The translations under genes were made by a program, and so were the position numbers. The notes under the pieces are model-generated. The model had not been told where the DNA came from. It saw only the letters and a list, made by a program, of their open reading frames with translations, and did not search any database. From Lepeophtheirus salmonis (taxonomy: Eukaryota; Arthropoda; Copepoda; Siphonostomatoida; Caligidae): a stretch of 64,000 bases of DNA. The stretch covers positions 29,647,403-29,711,402 of the forward strand of contig NC_052138.2 of the NCBI RefSeq assembly GCF_016086655.4, read 5' to 3'. Below are positions 43,250 through 53,625 of the stretch, in pieces (position 1 is the first letter of the stretch; every line of letters starts with the position of its first letter).

Positions 43250-44522
43250 GAGCTATTAAAAAAGAATCCCCTCTCATATGGTCCATTCATTTCATCGACT
43301 ATTGAACTAGAATCCCTTGAAATAATGATATTAGAAATGCAATTTGCCCAAGGGGAAAATCTTCTAGTTCACACACGATATTAGCGGAAAGTGTCAAAAA
43401 ACATCCAGAACAAATATGCTGAATTCCTTCATGGATTTCAGAAAGAAATGGTTCCATTATCGAGTGTTTACCTCCTTATTATTTCTTAATAAGTCACTCC
43501 AAGATCCAACCAAGATAATTTGCTCTTTCTGTGGTTTAGAACCCGAGGAAGAAGACTCATGTTCTGGAAGTTGCCCAAGATTCATGATATTAGGGAAATC
43601 GGGGAAAGGAACATTTTTGTAGAGTACAAGGTGAAGCTGGATGTCCTAGAATGGCACGTATCGACGTCGAGCCGGCACTCAAATGCTACAAAAAATAGAA
43701 AGTTATATGTATGAAAAAAAACAAAAAAAACATTTGGTTCACTGCAATGGAGGGGTAAATTGTAGGATTTTTAGCATATAATTTCAAGGTTGAAATAACT
43801 AATAGTTATGAAACTCTTGTTTTCCATAAGATATTATATTTTTGAAAGCTTACTACTAATGGTTTAATCTATCATCTGACTAAATTATATGAAGCTGGCA
43901 TTAACCATATTTGCAGTTTTTTAATTTTCATTATTGATTTATTGCTTTCACCATAATAATAAATACTTATTTAACTACAAATAATTGTAATTTTTCCTCA
44001 TGAATTTGGGAAGTTAAAACAATAATTTACGAGAACTTTGTAGTAACTATGTACTTTAACTTTTATTATATTTTTTCATAGGTAATTTTGCAATTTCAAA
44101 ATGAATAACATAAAGTAAATATAAGTAAAGATGTAGATAATCGAATTTGTTTCTTAACGGTATGTTTAATATCTGGAATGGTTTAAATGTAATATAATGA
44201 GTCACTTTACTAATTAATTAATTTCGAAAAACATAAAGTTATTTCGGCAAAAAATATAAAGAAATACGAAGCAGAATTAAAGAGTACAAGCCCTGTTATT
44301 TGTATGTCTCAATTCAAAGAAACGAGGAAGATTTGATTTCAATATTAAATGGGAGATGCATAGGTTGGAATGAAAGTTGCATCAAACACTTATACAACTT
44401 AACATAAATTTTTTGTGGTTGTCAACACAAAAAAATTTTAAATCCGAATAAAAGAAATACAGCACCTTTTTAAAAACTTGAATCTGAAAATAATGAATAA
44501 GGATTTACTGTATGTACATATA
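43250..44522. other. Intergenic with an unassigned coding-like patch at 43416-43714
   Basis: Two overlapping plus frames at 43416-43622 and 43520-43714 are less AT-rich than the surroundings. They contain DPTKIICSFCGLEPEEEDSC and, in the other frame, KVKLDVLEWHVSTSSRHSNA. I do not recognise either. The minus strand in this patch also reads without an obvious motif. Confidence 0.3.
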
Positions 44523-45660
44523 TATGGTCGGCTGAAAAGTTCGTAAGGTAACACACTGATTGAGCCACTATAATTAAATTGTAATAGGATTTTTAATAGT
44601 ATCAACCTTCAAACGTTACGTGTACAAGTTTGTACACTTTCGGACAATTGGTTCGTGAGATTATGAGTCAAGAAACATTTTTCTTTTTTTTAAATGGATA
44701 AAAAAGAATTTGGTGTGTTAAAGAAGCATTACTTATTTGTGAAAAAATAAAGTTGAAGGCTTTGCGTTCCTTGATAAACATTATTCGAACTCTTCAACAA
44801 CAAAATCAACCGTTGAAAGATTGATGATTAAATTTAAACCAGGCGAAATGAGCGTCAAAGACGAGTCGAGAAAGTGGACATTCGAAAGAAGCAATTACCG
44901 ACAAAAAAATCAAAAAGTCCTTCAAAAAGTTTTGAATGATCTTAATTGATCTAAATTGATATACATAGGTGACACTTTACAAATGTCAAAGGAAGGTATT
45001 AAACATATCGAGCCTGAATATTTGTACATGAGAAATCTATATGCATTGTGAGTACCGCACAAGCTCACAATCAATCAAAAGCAACAACGTTCATGATTCG
45101 GAGCCATTTTTAGCTAAATTTAACTACTACTCAACTACTTTAACACTCCAATGTCCAATCGACAGTCAGCTGATTGGACAGCACATAATGCACTGCATGC
45201 AGAGCGTTGAACAGATCAGCTGGCAAGGTTATGACAAAAGTATTCTGGGATGTGTAGGGTATAATATTCATTTATTACGTCGAAAAAGACTTACCATCAA
45301 CAGCAATTATTACGTAGCACTGTTAGAGTGTTTGAAGGATGAAATCATGGAAAAATGGCCCCTTTTTCAGAAGAAACATCCAGACAACGTAAAAAATTAC
45401 TGAAAACAATGGCCAAATTGCATGGATTATACTACGAATGGCTCCATGGTCCACTATTTTCTCCAATCGGGGATCCAGAGACTTTTTCTGGTTTGTAAAT
45501 CTATAAAGAATGTTTTCAGAAAAAAATAAAGAGAGATAATAAAAGTCAATTGCCTAAACTGAGGCCTATTTTGAGACTAAAGGGAAATTGTACCATAAAA
45601 ATGGCATTGGAAAATTGAATGGTGTATCGCCCTTGAAGATATCTATATTGAATAAATTAA
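44523..45660 (+). mobile_element. Decayed mariner, nearly full length
   Basis: The left end TGGTCGGCTGAAAAGTTCGT follows TATA. It is in the style of mariner ends and distinct from the 26219 copy. About 170 bp of 5' UTR precedes a transposase remnant that runs to a natural stop at 45653-45655. The right TIR cannot be recognised, so the right boundary is approximate. Length is close to the 1.2-1.3 kb expected of mariner. Confidence 0.65.
44694..45655 (+). pseudogene. Mariner transposase remnant
   Basis: It starts MDKKEFGVLKKHYLFVKK at 44694, then reads RLMIKFKPGEMSVKDESRKW (DNA-binding domain). Next are GDTLQMSKEGI and an N-x-HEH-like segment before VPHKLTINQKQQR. After a gap that spans the first catalytic aspartate, the frame 45041-45403 contains GYNIHLLRRKRLTINSNYYV, then ALLECLKDEIMEKWPLFQKK. 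Further frames give KTMAKLHGLYYEWL, FSPIGDPETFSG in place of YSPDLAP..F, and WCIALEDIYIE with the stop. The 5' UTR, start and stop are placed as in intact mariners. The catalytic triad is not intact. Confidence 0.75.
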
Positions 45661-46559
45661 TATAACTTCGCCAAATAATAAAATTTAGGTACATCATTTA
45701 AAAGCAAATGATAATTTACCAATGTAACAAGATAATCTTTGAATAATTTAAATAATAAAGTGGACACAAAAAAAAGTTTGTAGAAAAATGATTTGAATGC
45801 ATTTCACTGCTTTCAAAGCATACATACATACATTCTCTTTATTAAAGTTTTAAAAAACAAGGGAGGGGGGGGGAAACAAATTACATTACGGTTAAAGTAA
45901 ATTTTTTGTTCAAAATTCCTTAACTTTCCAACATTTATTTCGAATAAAAATGCATATTGATGAATTAGATTGATCAAATAAAAAAATATATGATGCACAA
46001 ACATACATAAAAGAAAAGATACTCATTCAAATAGCTACTTTTTTCTATACAAGCATACCAGTTCATAATCTTATAAGTAATCTATTCAAAGACTCTTATT
46101 CTTAACAATCTTTATTTATATATGCTACGGGCAATGCGTTTAATGCTTGGGTAATCCATAAAATTTCCGTTAGAGGGTTCATTTTACGTTCATTTACGTT
46201 GTCAGATAAGCAAATTGTCGTTAATTTGATTATTAAAAAATTCATTGCAAGCAATTTGAAATTCAAGGATTTGATTATCATAAAATTTTATTGCTAGCAA
46301 TTTGATAATCGTTTGCACTTTGATTGAAATTAATATTTTATTCGGACAATCAAATTATTGTACGATAAGAAATTATCACGAGAAACCCAATTTTATTTTG
46401 CAAAATATACCTCGGCCAGTAGGTTGTGCAGGTGGAGAGCTGGTCCTATCTCTACCGCTATCCTGAGTATCAAGTACCCCTTCTATTATACCATAATACA
46501 TCCAGGCCCAATATATACCAGAAAATCTTGTAGCGTTGCCATTAGGGAAATGAAGTGCT
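45661..46559. other. Intergenic; AT palindromes near 46200-46320
   Basis: Around 46210-46320 short units TTTGATTATC/GCAAGCAATTTGA repeat irregularly. The overlapping frames at 46358-46627 (plus) and 46376-46618 (minus) share one GC-richer patch; I recognise no protein on either strand. Confidence 0.35.
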
Positions 46560-46900
46560 CGGATTTCAAATATGCTCAGGATCAGCAAGAGAAACGGAGA
46601 GGAGATAACCACAAGCAAACAGGATGATTCTACTCTCCTCAGAGAGGTTTAAGGAGGCTGATGTAGGACAGTGTGTCAATGACCCAGTTCAAATTATAGA
46701 CTGGGGTAAAACAGATACCTCCAACGTCTTGGCAGATGTGATCCATGTAGCAGAGAACGGATATTATAGATTAGGGTTAAAAAAATAGTGTCTTTATCAC
46801 AGCTCTATAGAAGAAACCAGGTTGAGCCTAGTAAGGAGTTATTGCTCAGTGTTGATGAAATTTCCAAAGAGAAGGCAGTTACTTTGTGACTGACCGTACT
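46560..46900 (+). pseudogene. KRBA2/SCAND3-like integrase-derived protein, C-terminal remnant
   Basis: The reading QDQQEKRRGDNHKQTG is followed by ERFKEADVGQCVNDPVQIID, then WGKTDTSNVLADVIHVAENG, then YYRLGLKK. After a shift it continues LSQLYRRNQVEPSKELLLSV and DEISKEKAVTL. It fits the segment that follows the integrase core in KRBA2/SCAND3-type proteins, which I recall as multi-copy and transposon-derived in invertebrates: a basic linker, a GD.V.VP....DRG..DP.N..GV block, then YSRNQ. Stops and two frameshifts are present. The integrase core itself is not visible upstream. Confidence 0.5.
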
Positions 46901-47575
46901 AATTCCGTACGGATTGAAATGTACAGGGCTTTAAGCGATGCAAATGGCAATGCGTGCAAGATGAAAAAAAAAGCAATTTTTATTCAGACAAGCCTGATAA
47001 GCCGTTGTAATAAATCAATCTTATCTTGGATTTTTAATCTAATGGAATTTTGAGTGAGGGAAATATTGTGTTGCAGACTTTTTAAAAAGTACATAAGTTA
47101 TAAAAGATGAATTTATATATTTAAGTGTGAGAACTCTGAGTATAATGACTGTTTGATGTACAAGAATAGCCAATAGGTGCCCTCCAGTCAATCAATTTGC
47201 AATTCTTCATAGTATCTGAAATTGTAAATATTAAGAGAAACTCGGAAAAATTCAAATTACTACGTCACTGTTGAATAAATATAAAAAATATTGGCACTGC
47301 TGAAATCAGGAGAAAAAGTCGCATCAACTAAAGTTTGACTTCAAATCTATAGTTCTGGGAATTATTAACATACCTAATTTAGTAATTGGGCCGTTACAGG
47401 CGGTGGGATGGAGGGGCAGCAGCTCCTGCCCCCCCCCCAATTAAGAAATTTACATGTATGTATATTTAATAAACATAATTTTTTTGTGGGAATCAATAAA
47501 ATCTATAAAAATATATAAATTTAATTTCTATAAGTATATTTATAGCAATATTTTTTTAATGACTTATTGTGTATA
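46901..47575. other. Intergenic, nothing recognised
   Basis: A C-run near 47430-47440 and AT-rich DNA. No frame of note. Confidence 0.4.
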
Positions 47576-48645
47576 TCCACCATCATTCGAAACTATTGAT
47601 TATAATCGACGTTGAAATGCTGTACAAATAATATTTTTGCAAAGTTCGTCCCATGCAGCTTCGATGGCATTTCGTAGATTATCCAAACTTTGAAAGGAAC
47701 GGATTTCACCTTCGACTCTAGATACCCCTGTACAAAATATTCGCAGTGATTGGCATCTGGACAAGAAGGTGGCCATATTGATTTGGCCCAAAATTGAATG
47801 TGCTATTCCAACCACTCTTGAGCTCGGTGTCCAGTGTGTATGGGAGCCCCATCTTGTTGGAAAACGAACAAGCGGTTAATTTCAAACCATGGAAGTACCA
47901 AAGGTTCTAAAATCCTCAAGATGTAATCACTCCGGTTCATACGGAAACCTTTGGAGGAAAAAACTATGGTAGTTTCTCTCCGGAACTCGAAACTCCGGTC
48001 CAGACATTTCAAAGATCGGTTGTTGGTAAGAACAGCTATGACTTTATAGTCCAAGGACAAAACATTGGATCTGGATCGAATCTTATCATTTTGTCTATTT
48101 AATTTTTGGTTCAAATCCCAATTGTTTCATCGCTGAAAACAAGCTTCGTCCTCGGCGTACAAACTTGTAACAATTCTTCACAATATTCAACTCTCTTCTC
48201 TCTGGTTCTGGCATTGATGAGATGACAACACTTAAATTCCTATTTCAAGACCCATTTTTGACATCGATCTTTTCGGATTCTGAAAAATCTTTAGTAAAAG
48301 TATCTCGATATTCTTCCGTTTAAGTGCACTCCTGGGGCGACTGGATCTTGGACTATCATTGACACTTCAAGTCTCATAGAGCTTCTTAATTGTATGTTTA
48401 ATCGAATTTAAGCCTATTTTTCCGGATAAAAGTCGATAAATTTGAATTGATAAGAAAAACACAACTTCATTCCGTTAGTCGTGCATGACGACTGAGGGAG
48501 TGAAAATTTGTTTGCTCCTAATAATACTTTTTGATGAGGATTGAATCTTTTTTCAATGTCAGCCAATCAGATTCACAATTGATCGATTTGGCTCCAAAAT
48601 AATTATGATGTATAATGAAAGGTTTAAAACTTTTGAACAACCGTG
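47576..48645 (-). mobile_element. Tc1/mariner-superfamily element, complete span, decayed
   Basis: TA lies outside both ends (47574-47575 and 48646-48647). The right end, read inward, is CACGGTTGTTCAAAAGTTTT. The left end is TCCACCATCATTCGAAACTA, a diverged inverted match. The right-end motif recurs as CCGGGTCGTTCAAAAGTTTT at 13563, so both loci belong to one family. The 1.07-kb length suits a full element, and a transposase remnant fills it on the minus strand. Confidence 0.65.
47593..48450 (-). pseudogene. Tc1/mariner (DD37D/E-like) transposase, near full length, broken
   Basis: Reading leftwards: VKHTIKKLYET, then SVNDSPRSSRPRSA (helix-turn-helix and the GRPR-like hook), NPKRSMSKMGLEIGI, then TKLVFSDETIGI with the first catalytic aspartate. 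The longest open piece (48114-47803) contains KGFRMNRSDYILRILEPLVL and NRLFVFQQDGAPIHTGHRAQ, the second aspartate block. An in-frame TAG at 47813-47815 interrupts it before HIQFWAKSIWPPSCPDANHC followed by EYF. There the third acidic residue is glutamate (HCE) where PLD is usual. The remnant ends VQHFNVDYNQ with a stop at 47593-47595. Confidence 0.75.
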
Positions 48646-49021
48646 TATATAAATTTTCAGTGGCATAACATGGCCACCAAAAAAGAAATACTTACTGCAG
48701 ATAACTATCTTTTCCATTTTCATGAAGTTTCTTTTGAGATTTATTTCATTTACTTAAAAAATAGTCACCTTCAATAGAAAAATCCTTATCACACACAAAT
48801 CTAATAAAATATTAATATGCTAGTTTGTAGCATAAAAAATGTACATCTTTATGTCTATTGCCGAATGGTTTCACATAAACTTATTGCTCAATTTGATGAA
48901 AAGTATGCTTAAAATATATTAAAGAAATTGAAAAACATATACTGCATTTTAATTCTGCAAGCACTTCTAATCTTTAAATACAGACTCAAATATTTCAGAA
49001 ATAATAAATTATATTTATATA
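48646..49021. other. Short intergenic stretch, nothing recognised
   Basis: AT-rich sequence between two Tc1/mariner elements. Confidence 0.4.
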
Positions 49022-49741
49022 CAGGGTGAGGACTAAAAAATTAGAATCCTCTTTGAGGCTATTTAGCCTCAGTTCTAAGAGTCTGAGTATTTTGTAATTG
49101 GCGCCATTCGAAAGAACACACCAAGAGCTACAATTTAATGTTTGTTTTGTTTTTGTGAGATCAAAAATGTCCGAGCAACAAGCAAAATGGCAGAGGATGT
49201 GCGATCTCCTCCGCATACAAGTCAACAAGTGGACGCTGTTCTGAACAGGAGAAGTGATTGCTTTTTGGCTGAATCAAGAGTTTAGGTCAAGGTTACATCC
49301 AGCTCAGGTCATGGTCCTCTGCGTCGTGGCGTATGACGGTAGCAAGATACCTCCCTACTTCTTTAAGGCCATGAACATGACACATGGCTGCCTTCTGGCC
49401 GTAAGACTTCTGGCATTCGTCCTCACCCGAGGTGAATCCCTTGGACTTTGTTGTTTGGTGTGTCTTGGAGGGCAAGACGAACAATCTCGATGCCCTAAAG
49501 GTTGTGATCACCAAGGAGTAGAACAACTTATCCTCTGACTTCATTAAGGCCAACTGTGCCCCTGTTCGTCCCCGTATTGAAGCCATTATTCAGAATGAAG
49601 GGAGACATATTGAATAAAAACTGTAGAAAATTGTCGAATTATCATCTTCTGCTTCAAAAGTTTGCCTTAAAAATGGCAAAAATAAAAATTGGGAGAAGTG
49701 AAAACAATTTTTTTAAATTCTAATTTTTGAGTCCCACCCTG
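49022..49741 (+). mobile_element. Internally deleted Tc1/mariner element with both TIRs
   Basis: The left end CAGGGTGAGGACTAAAAAAT and the right end, read inward, CAGGGTGGGACTCAAAAATT match over about 26 bp with few differences. The element is 720 bp, roughly half the size of an autonomous copy. TA precedes the left end; the right flank is TT. The coding remnant inside keeps an N-terminus, part of the middle and a good C-terminus, so it is a deletion derivative. Confidence 0.8.
49169..49617 (+). pseudogene. DD37D-like transposase, deletion derivative
   Basis: It starts MSEQQAKWQRMCDLLRIQVN at 49169. After a stop it reads RLHPAQVMVLCVVAYDGSKI, then PPYFFKA (middle of the catalytic domain). 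It then jumps to SSPEVNPLDFVVWCVLEGKT from 49419, with the third catalytic aspartate in PLD. After NNLDALKVVITKE comes a stop in place of W, then FIKANCAPVRPRIEAIIQNE and GRHIE with the natural stop at 49615-49617. The blocks holding the first (SDE) and second (QQDGAP) aspartates are deleted. The frames at 49254-49538 and 49293-49586 are mixed or shadow frames of this remnant. Confidence 0.75.
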
Positions 49742-50979
49742 TTCTTATTTTTAAAACTTGACATAACTCATAAATCATAATTTTCATAGTCACTTTCATT
49801 TATCCATTTTTGAGGGGGATTATTTTTTTTTTTCAGTATTACTAACAATTACAATAATTTTATCAACTTCGTTTATTATAGAGCTCTGTAAGTAATTCAA
49901 TATTTGTAAAAAAGAAATTCAAACTTGAATAGCCCTTTCACAATCTACATAAATATTCAGGGAAGCTATTTTATAGCAAGCATCATTTTTTGGGGGATAT
50001 AAACTTTACATTGAGCTAGAATTTTCATATTTCTTTAAGTTTTCAGTCATATTTATCTTTTCAAATCATATGAGGTTATCCCGGATACTAGCGCCGTGCA
50101 TCTGAAAACAAGTTGTGCCAGACGTTCCACAGTATCTAATAAGCATTCCCTGGCTGCAAAACTTGAATAACGCTTCTTTCCATTCTGTTGTGCCTCGACA
50201 AATTTAGCTAGACACAACAATCAAAACAGGATGCAGAATAACTGAGAGAATAAATGAGAAACGTGGATGAATACTATATTATATACTGGCGGTAGTACCC
50301 GAGATTACCAGAGTTATTAGGGATTGACGAACAGACAAACGTTGCTTTATAATATAGAAGATAATTCTCCAAGAAATCCTCAGTGTCCCTCTACATTTTT
50401 AATTACCCCAATCACAGATAGCTATTCAATAATAATGATAACAGGTTTAGAAATTAAAATTATTCCTCAACTAAGATAATTGAGGTCTGATGGCTCATGG
50501 TTTCTTGGTTTTACTTCTGGCTCTATAGATCCCACTGGTTTTGCTATATGTGCAAATACTTATTCTTCATTGGCATGTGTCCCCTGTCAGCACAGATCCA
50601 CAATTATCCAGCTGCCTGCTGTTTGGATCCTGGCTCCAAGTTTTTTTCCCCAAAGATGTTGTCTCTCAGCCTTGCTTGTGCCTGTACTTCAATTTTGTGG
50701 AGTCTTTGGCGATTTTCATAAGAATAGATTTTTCTGTTAAGAAATCATTTTTCTACATTTTTGCTAATAATATATCCAGACAAAGGATCAAAAAGAAGCT
50801 ATATTATTAAGAAATATCATTATTCGCATTATATTGTTTCCTATACATTTTGTGTCTCTTTTATGTTGTATCCCATTTTGGCATTATTTTTATGCTTTTG
50901 ATGTCCCTTTTGGGCAAAACTAATTATTTATTTTTTTGTATCCACCTTTCTTGTTTTTGAAATAAACGTGTTCTTGAGA
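49742..50979. other. Intergenic with an unassigned patch at 50480-50740
   Basis: Three overlapping plus frames at 50480-50810 come from a GC-richer 250-bp patch. Neither strand gives a protein I recognise. It could be an old exon or transposon piece. Confidence 0.3.
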
Positions 50980-51441
50980 CGGGGAATAGGTGCCCTTTCG
51001 TCTGAAGCTGATGAGGCCAAAAATAGTCTCAACCCATAACCCGTGTCCAGATCCCCCTGGTTAACTTAAGGCCAGCAGATACAGCTGCTGATAGGGCTCC
51101 TGTACTACTTCTACTTGATGAGCCTTTGCTTTGGCTGGAAGAAGATGGGATGCATGAAGATACCTTCGCTCGAGACGACGCCGAAAACCATTATGGAGGC
51201 GGGGTACTGACTTTTTTGCTTTGCCCTATTCATTGTCATCGTATTTCTTGGCCGGCTTTGACATGGGCAGCTTTGGATTCGCCTCAATTAACTTGTTATG
51301 GCCGGTCAAGAATCCTCTTCTTCTCGTTTCATGGCTTTTTGGGGCCTCGTGGGGACGTTGTTCAGGAGCTATAAAACATCGTAGACGGTCATCCTGGGGT
51401 GTTTGGTGGAGGCAATGATAGCCCTGGTCCTGTGACGTCAA
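50980..51441 (-). pseudogene. Internally deleted Tc1/mariner (DD37D-like) remnant
   Basis: On the minus strand from 51435: IIASTKHPRMTVYDVL (first helix-turn-helix), then KLIEANPKLPMSKPAKKYDD (second). It goes directly to AKQKSQYPASIMVFGVVSSE and PIFFQPKQRLIK, the middle of the catalytic domain. The first aspartate block between them is deleted, and nothing of the second or third aspartate blocks follows. The plus frames at 51126-51418 are shadows. No TIR was found. Confidence 0.65.
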
Positions 51442-53108
51442 TTCAGGTGATTTTCTTTTTTAATTATTCTATTATAAATTATATAACTAAGTAACAATAT
51501 AATAATTAATTATAAAATTAAAAATTTTACTGTATTATAATGAAAAAAATAATATTGTTTTGCAGATATGTGCAATAATCTTAATATATCTTATTCTTCA
51601 TAATAAACCATCGGTATTTCTATGAAAAATTCCAAGGACTGACAATTAATGACCGGTCCCAAGGACCCATGGTCTCACACGTTCGATGCTGTATGATAAA
51701 CGTCTGTGAGATTTCATGAATATGACTACACTGTTATTGCTTAGATCAAATTGAATGTTTGTTATTCCAAAATACAAACTTTGCATAATAAATAACAGTA
51801 ACCTGCAAATATGGAATTTTTAAATAAGTGTAAAAAAAAGAACCTGATAAAAGAATACAATACAAAAAAAAAGCTTCTATACAATAATATACAACCAAAA
51901 AATAAAATATTATTTTTAAGTAATTCATTGGTAATAATATTTATTCAAATTATTCATGACATTCATGAATAGCAATAATAAAAGTATGCTGTGCTTATAA
52001 AAATCCCCAGAAACCTCCACATAGACATAAAATCCATTACCAAAATACTTCTCTGCAAATTCATTTCCTTTGAGAGTATGCTGTACATTTCGAAGATTAT
52101 AATCTATTGTATTGTTTTATCCCTGATTGCTACAATTTTTCAGAATAAACTTTCAATTTAAAGTACAAAGAGTTAAATAGAACCAAAAGTCTGTTACAAC
52201 AATTTATTTAACTTTATCTGTATTCTTTATTCCATAAATAGCAGATGGATCAGGAAGGATGTCTTTTTTTAGAAAAGTCAAATTTGACAACAAAGTTAAT
52301 TTAAAAATTATGATATAAAAAAACTATTTGTCAAAAACGTTTTTTACCCAACAAATTTGACAAGATTTTAGTCTGGGGGAGGGGAGCCCCTCTGCGTTGT
52401 CACAGGCCTGTCTTGGACTGACTATCTAGTAGAGTTGCGCCCGTTCTTATTATGAAACTTGAAATCGATCCCGTTTCATAGTCCGACAAAAGCCAGTAAC
52501 TTGATACGTTTACCCAAAAATTACAATTGAATAACAGTAGTTAACTCATTTATAAAGGGATTTCTCAGTTAATTTGAGTTAAGAAATGTTTTGGATATCG
52601 TTCAGCACATTTCTGGTATGGAGATTATTTCTAATCCCAGGGTTTATAAAAGTCTCAATACTCAAATTCATCCATTGTTAAATACGCGGTTGCCTGTAGT
52701 AAAGAAAGGCTTGCCCACCAGTTTCACCCTTAACTAGAGTGTATAAATAAGACGAAAGTAACTTTTCCTTCCTCTCTTCTGCTTTATCACTTAGAGATGT
52801 GGAAATACCGGTATTTTTAAGCGTGCGATGATACAATTGAATAATTAGCATGTATATCCCTTGTAACTTGTAAAAGCTAATTCTTCAATTGTATTTTCGC
52901 ACACTTTGCAAATGTGCACACAATGAGAACATTATCACATCTCTAGTCATCAGTTTAAAGAAGGTAAAATGCGCGCATTTTTAATACTTCAAAGTGCATG
53001 TCAGTTAACACTTTGCAGAATTGATATAAAATATTTATTTATCAGCTTCTGTTCTTCTTTTTTCACTCTTCCAAAGGTATGAGTAGTGGTGTAAATCCTG
53101 TTAGCTTT
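51442..53108. other. Intergenic, nothing recognised
   Basis: AT-rich. Around 51640-51720 GGTCCCAAGGACC forms a short palindrome; no element boundary could be drawn. Confidence 0.45.
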
Positions 53109-53440
53109 TTAGCTGGCCCGTTTTTTTGGAATTGGTAACCTGAAGAATAAATTTTCTTTTCCTTTACAATTGTCATTAATTAACTCCTGCTCAATTAACA
53201 ATCTTTCCCGAATAGATTCAATAATATTCAAAACTTGATTAAACATTTGTGTGTGCAGATTAAAACGGAGCGTAACCCAGAGGATTTGTTGGGAATCGAC
53301 ATCGGAGTCCTTCTTAACAATGTCTATGTTTATTTCCTTATCTCTTCCTCCCTTGTCACAGCTTATTGTAACTGATCTCCTCCCAAACATTCCTCAAATT
53401 ATCAGGGTTACCATGTTGATTTTCCTTTTTTTTACATGCC
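53109..53440 (-). other. Unassigned 93-codon frame within a dispersed repeat
   Basis: The minus frame 53390-53109 reads VKKDSDVDSQQILWVTLRFN, then QMFNQVLNIIESIRERLLIE, and ends at a stop. It is helical and charged and less AT-biased than most frames here. Its upstream edge (53375-53440) shares CCCAAACAT and AATTATCAGGGT with 40258-40330, so it may belong to a repeat. In another frame that edge gives NLRNVWEEIS, loosely like a MADF-domain start. I do not assign a function. Confidence 0.3.
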
Positions 53441-53569
53441 TATTATACACAGGATTTTCATAACTGGGTATGAGTGTCACTAGATTGTAAATTCTAAGCA
53501 TTCATTAGCGTACAAGTTTTGTTGTTGTTGTTGGACACCTGGACGTTGTGCTGTAGTTTTTTGTTTTAA

Positions 53570-53625
53570 ATGATTTAATTATTCTTAAATTCTTGAGGAA
53601 AGAACATATAAATATAAAGTGTAAC
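53570..53625. repeat. Dispersed short repeat, copy 3
   Basis: ATTCTTGAGGAAAGAACATA followed by TAAATATAAAGT matches the copies at 42905 and 42524. Confidence 0.55.

Noticed and set aside
46376..46618. Possible nuclear mitochondrial insert, from the minus-strand reading GIYWAWMYYGIIEG
   Set aside because: The following residues do not fit any mitochondrial subunit I know, and no second conserved block is present.
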